NCBI GenBank assembly: GCA_002448495.1
Contig: DJYL01000097.1
Location: 1-5,173 of the forward strand
From: Pseudoselenomonas ruminantium
Lineage (GTDB): Bacteria > Bacillota > Negativicutes > Selenomonadales > Selenomonadaceae
DNA: 5,173 bases
Reading direction: 5' to 3'
Numbering within the stretch: position 1 is the first letter of the stretch; each line of letters starts with the position of its first letter. Of this stretch, positions 1 through 5,173 are shown one piece after another. The position numbers were made by a program, and so were the translations under genes. Below the pieces are notes generated by a model. It had not been told where the DNA came from. It did not search any database and saw only the letters and a list, made by a program, of their open reading frames with translations.

Positions 1-372
1 CTCGTTCTTACCATTAGGGAACGATAAATATGAGTATTGCTCCTGGCCATGGCGATTTTTGCCAGCTGCGGCAAGGGTTACCCGAACAGCCGGAAGAAGG
101 AGGAACTTCTTCCAATTGAAGGAAGGGTTGCTGAGGAAACGGTAATAGGTATTCTTGGAAACAACATGGTCGTTATGTTTTGACTCCAAGGAACGGAACA
201 GATTCTTCCCGTAGAAAACCAGCATAACAAGGCGCTGAAACATTTCAAAGGCAGAAAGGCCGCAGCCCTTGCGTATATTGGCTTTGTAAAGAAGTTTAGC
301 AATTTGCAGCTCCTTTAGGACAGAGAAAATCTGATTTTGGGACTGTTCAAAAGAATAATTTTGGTATAACAT
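1..372 (-). CDS. IS4-type transposase, N-terminal part (cut by window edge, possibly frameshifted)
   Basis: Reading the minus strand from an ATG at 372 gives 124 open codons to the window edge. The N-terminal helical region resembles IS4-family DDE transposases of Firmicutes as I recall them: LQIAKLLYKANIRKGCGLSAF near residues 22-42, then VFYGKNLFRSLESKH (52-66), then VSKNTYYRFLSNPSFNW (71-87). The catalytic DDE core would lie beyond the left edge, so activity cannot be judged. A plausible ribosome binding site (AAAGGTG) lies about 8 bases before the ATG, and an extended -10 promoter lies further upstream. The last 20 or so codons (below position 60) do not look like the family, while the other two minus-strand frames there read AILIF and SLMVRT, which resemble the segment leading into the first catalytic Asp. 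The gene may therefore carry frameshifts and be a pseudogene. The family call comes from recall, not a search. Confidence 0.7.
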   Translation of the reverse strand, partial: MLYQNYSFEQSQNQIFSVLKELQIAKLLYKANIRKGCGLSAFEMFQRLVMLVFYGKNLFRSLESKHNDHVVSKNTYYRFLSNPSFNWKKFLLLPAVRVTLAAAGKNRHGQEQYSYLSFPNGKNE

Positions 373-414
373 GTAGTCAGCACCTTTCTGGTATTTGGTT
401 TTGTAGCTGATTCC

Positions 415-423
415 ATTATACCA
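415..423 (-). promoter_or_regulatory. Extended -10 promoter for the transposase
   Basis: The minus strand reads TGGTATAAT, an extended -10 element (TGn followed by a perfect TATAAT). It lies about 43 bases before the transposase ATG. A TTGACA exists on the same strand at 443-448, but it is 22 bases from the -10, too far for a normal -35, so the extended -10 is probably what matters. Confidence 0.5.
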
Positions 424-538
424 AGAATAGGTGCTATTTTGTTGTCAAGAAAGGCTTTATATCCTACGCGATGCCAGTATTTTCTAGGGATTGGCGTTAT
501 TTTCGTGGTGGGAAAGTTGAGTTATAAATGTTCTCTTT

Positions 539-580
539 GCGGCTGGATTGTGGTTTGTAACCATGTTCAGCCGCTTTTTT
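539..580 (+). terminator. Rho-independent terminator upstream of secA
   Basis: The seven-base stem GCGGCTG (539-545) pairs with CAGCCGC (568-574) and is followed directly by six T residues (575-580). Inside the loop a second stem forms, TGGTT (551-555) with AACCA (559-563), giving a stacked hairpin. The T-run is on the plus-strand side only, so it stops transcription moving toward secA. No plus-strand gene precedes it in the window. It may be the tail of a gene now separated by the insertion sequence, or it may shield secA from transcription entering from the left. Confidence 0.8.
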
Positions 581-604
581 CTGCGCTGTATGTGCCGTCC
601 TTAA

Positions 605-633
605 TTGACTTATGCACCTGTCTTTGTTAATAT
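605..633 (+). promoter_or_regulatory. Sigma-A-type promoter for secA (and probably prfB)
   Basis: TTGACT (605-610) and TAATAT (628-633) are separated by exactly 17 bases, close to the vegetative consensus. Transcription would start near 640, giving a leader of about 33 bases before the secA start. The promoter lies just after the terminator, so secA appears to be transcribed independently of upstream DNA. The leader is too short for a SecM-like arrest peptide. Confidence 0.75.
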
Positions 634-659
634 TGTAAGGTAGGTTTATTAATAGGATT

Positions 660-665
660 GGAGTG
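660..665 (+). promoter_or_regulatory. Ribosome binding site fixing the TTG start of secA
   Basis: GGAGTG lies with its GGAG core nine bases before TTG at 673. No ATG or GTG in the same frame is better placed, and translation from this TTG yields the standard SecA N-terminus beginning [10 protein letters not shown]. Confidence 0.75.
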
Positions 666-672
666 ATTTTGT

Positions 673-3279
673 TTGCTGGGATTTCTCAAAAGATTCTTAG
701 GCGACAATAACGATAAAGAAATTGCCCGTTATCGCGAGGTTGTCGAAAAAATCAATGCTTTGGAGCCGCAGATGGCGAATCTGACGGACGACAAACTGAC
801 GGGGTATACGGGAAAGTTCAAGGAGCGTCTGGCGGAAGGCGAAACGCTGGATGACTTGCTGCCGGAGGCTTTTGCCGTTGTGCGTGAAGCCTCCCGCCGT
901 ACGCTCGGTATGCGTCATTTTGATGTGCAGATGATTGGCGGCATGTGCCTGCATGAAGGCCGTATTGCGGAAATGCGTACCGGTGAAGGTAAGACCCTTG
1001 TGGCAACGCTGCCGGTATACCTCAATGCGCTGACGGGCAAGGGCGTGCATGTGATTACGGTCAACGACTATCTGGCTCGCCGTGACAGCGAGGAAATGGG
1101 CAAGCTCTATCGTTTCTTAGGGCTGACGGTTGGTCTCGTAGTACACGATATGGACTTTCCGGAACGCAAGTACGCTTATAGCTGCGATGTAACCTTCGGT
1201 ACGAACAACGAATTCGGTTTTGACTATCTGCGTGACAACATGGTTATCTATCCCGACCAGATGGTACAGCGGGAACTCAATTATGCGATTGTCGATGAAG
1301 TGGACTCCATTCTCATTGATGAAGCGCGTACGCCGCTGATCATTTCCGGGCCGGGTGCAAAGTCCACGGATATGTATGCGACGATGGCCCGTGCTGTTGC
1401 TACGCTCAAGGAGGGCGTGGATTATAAGGTGGATGAAAAGCAGAAGACGGTGGCGCCGGACGACAGCGTAGTGCCCAAGATTGAAAAGATGCTGGGCATC
1501 AGCAATCTCTATGCGCCGGAAAATATCGAGCTGTCCCACTGCTTTACGGCAGCGCTCAGAGCCAAGGCGCTCATGAAGCGTGACCGCGATTATGTGGTGC
1601 GGGATGATGAAGTCATCATCGTTGATGAATTCACGGGCCGTCTGATGGAAGGCCGCCGTTATTCCGATGGTCTGCATCAGGCGATTGAAGCCAAAGAGGG
1701 CGTGAAGATTCAGCGCGAATCGCAGACGCTGGCGACGATTACCTTCCAGAACTACTTCCGCATGTATAATAAGCTTGCCGGTATGACCGGTACGGCCAAG
1801 ACCGAGGAAGACGAATTCCTGAAAATCTACAATCTGCCGGTAATCGTGGTGCCAACCAATAAGCCGGTACAGCGCGTGGATTATCCGGATCTTATCTACA
1901 AGAACAAGGCGGCTAAATACCGTGCCGTCGGCAAGTTCGTCAAGGAACTGCATGAGAAGGGGCAGCCGGTGCTTATCGGTACGACCTCCATTACGCAGTC
2001 GGAAGAACTCAGCAATGTTTTGAAGAAAAACGGCATTCCCCATAATGTACTCAATGCCAAGTTCCATGAAAAGGAAGCCGAAATCATCGCCGACGCCGGT
2101 CAGCGCGGCGCGGTGACCATTGCCACCAATATGGCAGGCCGTGGTACGGATATTAAATTGGGCGAAGGTGTGCCGGAACTGGGTGGTCTCTTTATCGTGG
2201 GTACGGAACGCCATGAATCCCGCCGTATTGATAATCAGCTGCGCGGGCGTTCCGGACGTCAGGGCGACCCCGGCGCCTCCCGTTTCTTCCTGTCGCTGGA
2301 AGATGATTTGCTGCGCCTGTTCGCCTCCGACAGAATTGCCGGCATGATGGACAAGCTGGGCATGGAGGAAGACGAGCCGATTGAACATAAGCTCATCACC
2401 AACTCCATTGAACATGCGCAGAAGAAGGTCGAAGCGCGCAACTTCGATATTCGTAAGCAGGTGCTCGAATATGATGATGTCATGAATCAGCAGCGTGAGG
2501 TCATGTATGGCGAACGCCGCAAGATTCTGCTTGGCGAAAATCTGCGCGAAAACATCATGGGCATGGTCAACCATATCATCAAAGACGAGATGAACCAGTA
2601 CGCCAACGAACAGCTCTATCCGGAAGAATGGCAGCTTGATGGCCTCATTGAAGATGCTGAAAAGATTTATGCTCCGGCAGGTTTGTTGAAAAAAGAAGAA
2701 CTGGTGGAACTTTCCCGTGATGAACTCAAGGAAAAACTCGAACAGACGGCGGCTGACGGCTATCATCAGCGTGAACTGCTGTTCGGTGAAGAAAATATGC
2801 GGGAGCTGGAAAAGGTCGTTATGCTCCGCGTGGTCGACAACAAGTGGATGGAACATTTGGACCACATGGATATGCTGCGTGACGGCATCAACCTGCGGGC
2901 CTATGGTCAGCGCAATCCGCTTGTGGAATACAAGATTGAAGCGCTCGATATGTTCGAGGAAATGGAATCGGCCATCATGGACCAGATTGCTTCCCTCATG
3001 TATCATGTGAGCATTGTAACGCCGCAGCAGCAGGAAGCTGAAGCGGAAGGCCAGCCGGCAGAAGCCAATGTAACGCAGAAGCAGAAGATGGAAGAAACCA
3101 TCCGGCAGCAGCGCTCGCAGCTCTCCGACCATCTGAGCAGCGCTCGCGCCAGCCACGGTGATGAAGTCAGCACCGCAACGGCAAAAAAGGCGGCGGCAGC
3201 GGAAAAAATTGGCCGCAATGACCCCTGTCCCTGCGGCAGCGGCAAAAAGTACAAGAACTGCTGTGGGCGGGACAAGTAA
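673..3279 (+). CDS. secA: Preprotein translocase ATPase SecA
   Basis: SecA is the cytosolic and membrane-associated motor that uses ATP to push unfolded preproteins through SecYEG. The 868-residue protein is complete. Walker A is MRTGEGKT (101-108). The Walker B region [13 protein letters not shown] (207-219) is followed by the preprotein cross-linking domain (about 220-370). Further helicase motifs are AGMTGTA (369-375), TNMAGRGTD (485-493) and [13 protein letters not shown] (522-534). The helical scaffold and two-helix finger follow, with [20 protein letters not shown] at 722-741. A variable Gln/Glu/Ala-rich linker (about 785-845) leads to a SEC-C zinc tail, CPC at 852-854 and CC at 863-864, which in the family binds SecB or ribosomes. 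The protein lacks the insertion before GTERHESRR seen in E. coli, as in Firmicutes. It starts at TTG with a good ribosome binding site and has its own promoter. prfB follows after 42 bases. No key residue is missing. Confidence 0.98.
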   Translation: MLGFLKRFLGDNNDKEIARYREVVEKINALEPQMANLTDDKLTGYTGKFKERLAEGETLDDLLPEAFAVVREASRRTLGMRHFDVQMIGGMCLHEGRIAEMRTGEGKTLVATLPVYLNALTGKGVHVITVNDYLARRDSEEMGKLYRFLGLTVGLVVHDMDFPERKYAYSCDVTFGTNNEFGFDYLRDNMVIYPDQMVQRELNYAIVDEVDSILIDEARTPLIISGPGAKSTDMYATMARAVATLKEGVDYKVDEKQKTVAPDDSVVPKIEKMLGISNLYAPENIELSHCFTAALRAKALMKRDRDYVVRDDEVIIVDEFTGRLMEGRRYSDGLHQAIEAKEGVKIQRESQTLATITFQNYFRMYNKLAGMTGTAKTEEDEFLKIYNLPVIVVPTNKPVQRVDYPDLIYKNKAAKYRAVGKFVKELHEKGQPVLIGTTSITQSEELSNVLKKNGIPHNVLNAKFHEKEAEIIADAGQRGAVTIATNMAGRGTDIKLGEGVPELGGLFIVGTERHESRRIDNQLRGRSGRQGDPGASRFFLSLEDDLLRLFASDRIAGMMDKLGMEEDEPIEHKLITNSIEHAQKKVEARNFDIRKQVLEYDDVMNQQREVMYGERRKILLGENLRENIMGMVNHIIKDEMNQYANEQLYPEEWQLDGLIEDAEKIYAPAGLLKKEELVELSRDELKEKLEQTAADGYHQRELLFGEENMRELEKVVMLRVVDNKWMEHLDHMDMLRDGINLRAYGQRNPLVEYKIEALDMFEEMESAIMDQIASLMYHVSIVTPQQQEAEAEGQPAEANVTQKQKMEETIRQQRSQLSDHLSSARASHGDEVSTATAKKAAAAEKIGRNDPCPCGSGKKYKNCCGRDK

Positions 3280-3286
3280 GAGGACG

Positions 3287-3314
3287 TTTCACAGACTACG
3301 AATGAGGTGTGAAA
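3287..3314 (+). repeat. Inverted repeat in the secA–prfB gap, reaching the prfB ribosome binding site
   Basis: TTTCACA (3287-3293) and TGTGAAA (3308-3314) form a perfect seven-base inverted repeat around a 14-base loop. The right arm ends inside the prfB Shine-Dalgarno AAAGGA (3312-3317), and the loop contains part of a second purine-rich stretch, GAGGTG (3304-3309). In RNA this could be a weak hairpin affecting prfB translation. In DNA it also resembles an operator-like dyad. There is no T-run, so it is not a terminator. Confidence 0.4.
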
Positions 3315-3321
3315 GGAAAAC

Positions 3322-4428
3322 ATGTTAGAAGATTTGAAACCCCGGTTAGGCGAGTTAAAGGAAAAACTGGACAACATGGGAAATTCTTTGGAAATTCCTG
3401 TGAAGGAAGAAAAAATCGCCGAACTGGAATATAAGATGGGGGAACCCACCTTTTGGGATGATGCGGAAGCTGCCCAGAAAATCAATCAGGAACTGGCCGA
3501 TTTGAAGTCCGGCGTGGATAAGTATAAAGAACTGGTCGGTAAACATGAGGACGCAGAAACCCTGCTGGAAATGGGGCTGGAAGAAGATGACCAGTCCATG
3601 GAAGAGGATATAAAAGCTGTTCTCGATGAAGTAGCCGAAGGCTTAGAAGCCCTGCAGCTCGAAGTACTGCTCTCCGGCCCCTATGATGGCAACAATGCCA
3701 TTTTGACCTTGCATGCTGGTGCGGGCGGCACGGAAGCGCAGGACTGGACGCAGATGCTTCTGCGCATGTATGGCCGCTGGGCAGAACGCCATGGCTTTAC
3801 CGTGGAAACGGCAGATTTGCTGCCCGGTGATGAAGCGGGCGTAAAATCCGCTACGCTCTTTATCAAGGGACATAACGCCTATGGCTTCTTAAAGTCAGAA
3901 AAGGGCGTACACCGTCTGGTGCGTATTTCGCCCTTTGATGCCAATGCCCGCCGTCATACGTCGTTTTCGGCCTGCGACATCATGCCGGAAATTGACGATG
4001 CCGTAGAAGTGGATATCAATATGGCCGATGTGCGCGTGGATACTTATCGTGCATCCGGTGCCGGTGGTCAGCATATCAACAAGACCTCCTCGGCTGTGCG
4101 CATGACCCATGAGCCGACGGGCATCGTGGTGCAGTGCCAGAACGAGCGCTCTCAGCTGCAGAACCGCGAACAGTGCCTCAAAATGCTGCGCGCCAAGCTC
4201 TTTGAACTGGAAATGGAAAAGAAGGAAGCAGAGCTTGCCAAGCTGGAAGGCGACCAGCAGAACATCGAATGGGGCAGCCAGATTCGCTCCTATGTGTTCC
4301 AGCCCTATACGATGGTCAAGGACCACCGTACGAGTCAGGAAACAGGCAATGTGCAGGCGGTTATGGATGGGGATATCGACCCCTTTATCCGGGCTTTTTT
4401 GGCAGCCAAGGCCAATCATGAAATCTAA
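3322..4428 (+). CDS. prfB: Peptide chain release factor 2 (RF2), without programmed frameshift
   Basis: RF2 recognises UGA and UAA stop codons in the ribosomal A site and triggers hydrolysis of peptidyl-tRNA. The 368-residue protein is full length and continuous. It has an N-terminal coiled-coil domain (about 1-110), the stop-codon-reading motif SPF at 203-205 (RF2 type, against PxT in RF1) and the catalytic GGQ at 248-250 within RASGAGGQHINKT. The conserved KDHRTSQETG segment lies at 333-342. The residue matching E. coli position 246 is Ala (244), the common form, not the Thr of E. coli K-12. Most bacteria interrupt prfB near codon 25 with an in-frame UGA bypassed by +1 frameshifting. Here codons 20-24 read GGA AAT TCT TTG GAA with no stop. 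The ATG start has AAAGGA four bases upstream. It probably shares a transcript with secA and ends before a terminator at 4450. Confidence 0.97.
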   Translation: MLEDLKPRLGELKEKLDNMGNSLEIPVKEEKIAELEYKMGEPTFWDDAEAAQKINQELADLKSGVDKYKELVGKHEDAETLLEMGLEEDDQSMEEDIKAVLDEVAEGLEALQLEVLLSGPYDGNNAILTLHAGAGGTEAQDWTQMLLRMYGRWAERHGFTVETADLLPGDEAGVKSATLFIKGHNAYGFLKSEKGVHRLVRISPFDANARRHTSFSACDIMPEIDDAVEVDINMADVRVDTYRASGAGGQHINKTSSAVRMTHEPTGIVVQCQNERSQLQNREQCLKMLRAKLFELEMEKKEAELAKLEGDQQNIEWGSQIRSYVFQPYTMVKDHRTSQETGNVQAVMDGDIDPFIRAFLAAKANHEI

Positions 4429-4449
4429 TTAATGCTTAATGCGCATGTG

Positions 4450-4479
4450 AAGCCTTCCCCATGCGGGAAGGCTTTTGTT
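4450..4479 (+). terminator. Rho-independent terminator after prfB
   Basis: AAGCCTTCCC (4450-4459) pairs perfectly with GGGAAGGCTT (4465-4474) around the loop CATGC, followed by a T-rich tail (TTTTGTTGT) broken by G residues. It begins 21 bases after the prfB stop and probably ends the secA–prfB transcript. The imperfect T-run may allow some read-through into the next gene, whose start codon is only 16 bases further on. Confidence 0.85.
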
Positions 4480-4482
4480 GTG

Positions 4483-4488
4483 AGGAGG
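4483..4488 (+). promoter_or_regulatory. Ribosome binding site fixing a TTG start
   Basis: A perfect AGGAGG lies seven bases before TTG at 4496. This site decides the start of the downstream gene, because the next in-frame ATG is about 100 bases into the reading frame and would remove the hydrophobic N-terminal segment. Confidence 0.8.
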
Positions 4489-4495
4489 TCTGATT

Positions 4496-5173
4496 TTGCG
4501 AAAAGGCTTGACTATTCTGGGGGCTTTATTCATAATAATAATCGTGTTTAGTGAGACGCTCCTGCCCTGGCTGGCCAGTGCGACATTGCAGACCCGCATG
4601 AATCAGCGGCTTTCGACCAGTGATGCGCAGGTGGCAGTGGACAGCCGTCCCGGTATTTTACTGCTGGGAGGGCAGGTGCAGCAGCTCCATGCTGTGGCGC
4701 ATCAGGCCAAGGTGGGGCAGGTCTATTTTCGGGAAATAAGTATGTCCGGTGAAAATGTTCAGCTGCGTGTCGGCGATTTATTGCAAGCCGGCAAGGTAGC
4801 TTTGCAGTCTGCGGACAAGCTGCTCTTAAAGGGGGTAGTGGACGAGGAGAACCTGCAGGAAGCCCTGACCCGCAAACTGGACAAGGTGGAAAATGTGCAG
4901 GTCAGCATCACCCCGGACAGGGTTCTGGTTACAGCCAATACAAAACTCATGGGACGTATGGTGGATATTGAGTTGGAAGGCAATGTGATTGAGGATAGCG
5001 GCTCGTTATATTTTCAGATGACGCATCTGGCCTTTAAGAACAGCCGTATAGGTACGGCTAAGCTTGGCGATTTGTTTGGCAATATCCAGCTGGCACCGCC
5101 GGGCAGGCTCCCCATGGGACTTAATATCCGTGATGTGCAGCAGACCAAGGGGGCTATCGTCATTACGGCAACG
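4496..5173 (+). CDS. DUF2993 (LmeA-like) membrane-anchored protein, C-terminus cut by window edge
   Basis: Reading from TTG at 4496 gives 226 open codons to the right edge with no stop. Residues 2-3 (RK) precede a hydrophobic stretch (about 5-18, rich in Ile and Leu) that looks like a signal anchor or signal peptide, so the rest should lie outside the membrane. The body has the alternating beta-strand pattern I associate with DUF2993: RPGILLLGGQVQQLHAVAH, then VYFREISMSGENVQLRVGDLL, and later NVQVSITPDRVLVTANTKLM and VDIELEGNVI. In actinobacteria the family includes LmeA, which binds phospholipids and takes part in lipomannan elongation. The substrate here is unknown and that role should not be carried over. 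The protein is probably nearly complete, as relatives are of similar size. A terminator separates the gene from prfB, so its expression may depend on read-through or an unseen promoter. The family assignment is from pattern recall. Confidence 0.75.
   Translation, partial: MRKGLTILGALFIIIIVFSETLLPWLASATLQTRMNQRLSTSDAQVAVDSRPGILLLGGQVQQLHAVAHQAKVGQVYFREISMSGENVQLRVGDLLQAGKVALQSADKLLLKGVVDEENLQEALTRKLDKVENVQVSITPDRVLVTANTKLMGRMVDIELEGNVIEDSGSLYFQMTHLAFKNSRIGTAKLGDLFGNIQLAPPGRLPMGLNIRDVQQTKGAIVITAT

Larger units (their letters stand above)
1..450 (-). mobile_element. Partial insertion sequence, IS4-like; right-hand boundary approximate
   Basis: The minus-strand transposase start and its promoter mark this as the transposase-proximal end of an insertion sequence whose body continues off the left edge. 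The terminal inverted repeat and target duplication cannot be identified because the other end is not visible. The boundary is placed just beyond the promoter and could lie some tens of bases either way. The element sits upstream of secA and is transcribed away from it. Confidence 0.45.
373..672. other. Intergenic region between the insertion sequence and secA
   Basis: These 300 bases contain no ORF I believe in. The left third carries the transposase promoter and presumably the end of the insertion sequence. Positions 450-538 show no recognisable feature. The stretch 539-580 is a plus-strand terminator, 605-633 is a promoter, and 660-665 is the secA ribosome binding site. The base composition is more AT-rich than that of secA and prfB. 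No tRNA, riboswitch or CRISPR repeat was recognised. Confidence 0.6.

Noticed and set aside
78..302. 74-codon minus-strand frame within the transposase region
   Set aside because: It overlaps the transposase in another frame, while the frame starting at 372 carries the recognisable family segments.
443..448. TTGACA on the minus strand as -35 for the transposase promoter
   Set aside because: It is 22 bases from the TATAAT, outside the workable spacing, and no other -10 sits at 16-18 bases.
432..518. Two loosely similar stretches (432-455 and 494-518) as a possible direct repeat or insertion sequence ends
   Set aside because: The match is short, interrupted and AT-rich. It could easily be chance and it does not define an inverted repeat.
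439..630. 63-codon plus-strand frame upstream of secA
   Set aside because: It runs straight through the terminator hairpin at 539-580 and the -35 of the secA promoter, has no good ribosome binding site, and its Cys-rich product has no recognisable pattern.
1117..3156. Very long open frame (679 codons) on the minus strand, antisense to secA
   Set aside because: It lies wholly inside secA. Its protein is unlike any family I know and is rich in His, Phe and Ile in the way expected from reverse-reading biased codons. It arises because secA rarely uses the codons that would give stops on the other strand.
3895..4419. 174-codon minus-strand frame antisense to prfB
   Set aside because: It is fully contained in prfB, has no ribosome binding site or family resemblance, and is a shadow of the prfB codon pattern.

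Overview
The window looks like part of a Firmicutes chromosome. A Negativicutes member such as Selenomonas or a close relative fits best. The grounds are the short (non-proteobacterial) form of SecA, the secA–prfB gene pair, a DUF2993-type envelope protein directly downstream, strong Shine-Dalgarno sites with TTG starts, and moderate-to-high GC in the genes. The genus is an inference from recall, not from a search.

Layout from left to right. Positions 1-372, minus strand, hold the 5' part of an IS4-type transposase gene that runs off the left edge, preceded by its own extended -10 promoter. Positions 373-672 hold no convincing gene. They contain the outer part of the insertion sequence, a clear rho-independent terminator (539-580) and a good sigma-A-type promoter (605-633) for secA. 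secA (673-3279) is intact, with all helicase motifs and the C-terminal zinc-binding SEC-C tail. prfB (3322-4428), encoding peptide chain release factor 2, follows after 42 bases and is probably cotranscribed. It is read in one frame and lacks the usual programmed frameshift. A terminator (4450-4479) follows, and then a TTG-started gene (4496 to the right edge) for a membrane-anchored DUF2993/LmeA-like protein.

The genes are mainly housekeeping. SecA drives protein export through SecYEG, RF2 terminates translation at UGA and UAA, and the last gene probably encodes an envelope protein of unknown exact role. I see no previously undescribed multi-gene system here. The points most worth a second look are the frameshift-free prfB with a possible relic of the old site, an inverted repeat that touches the prfB ribosome binding site, and the possibly decayed insertion sequence next to secA.
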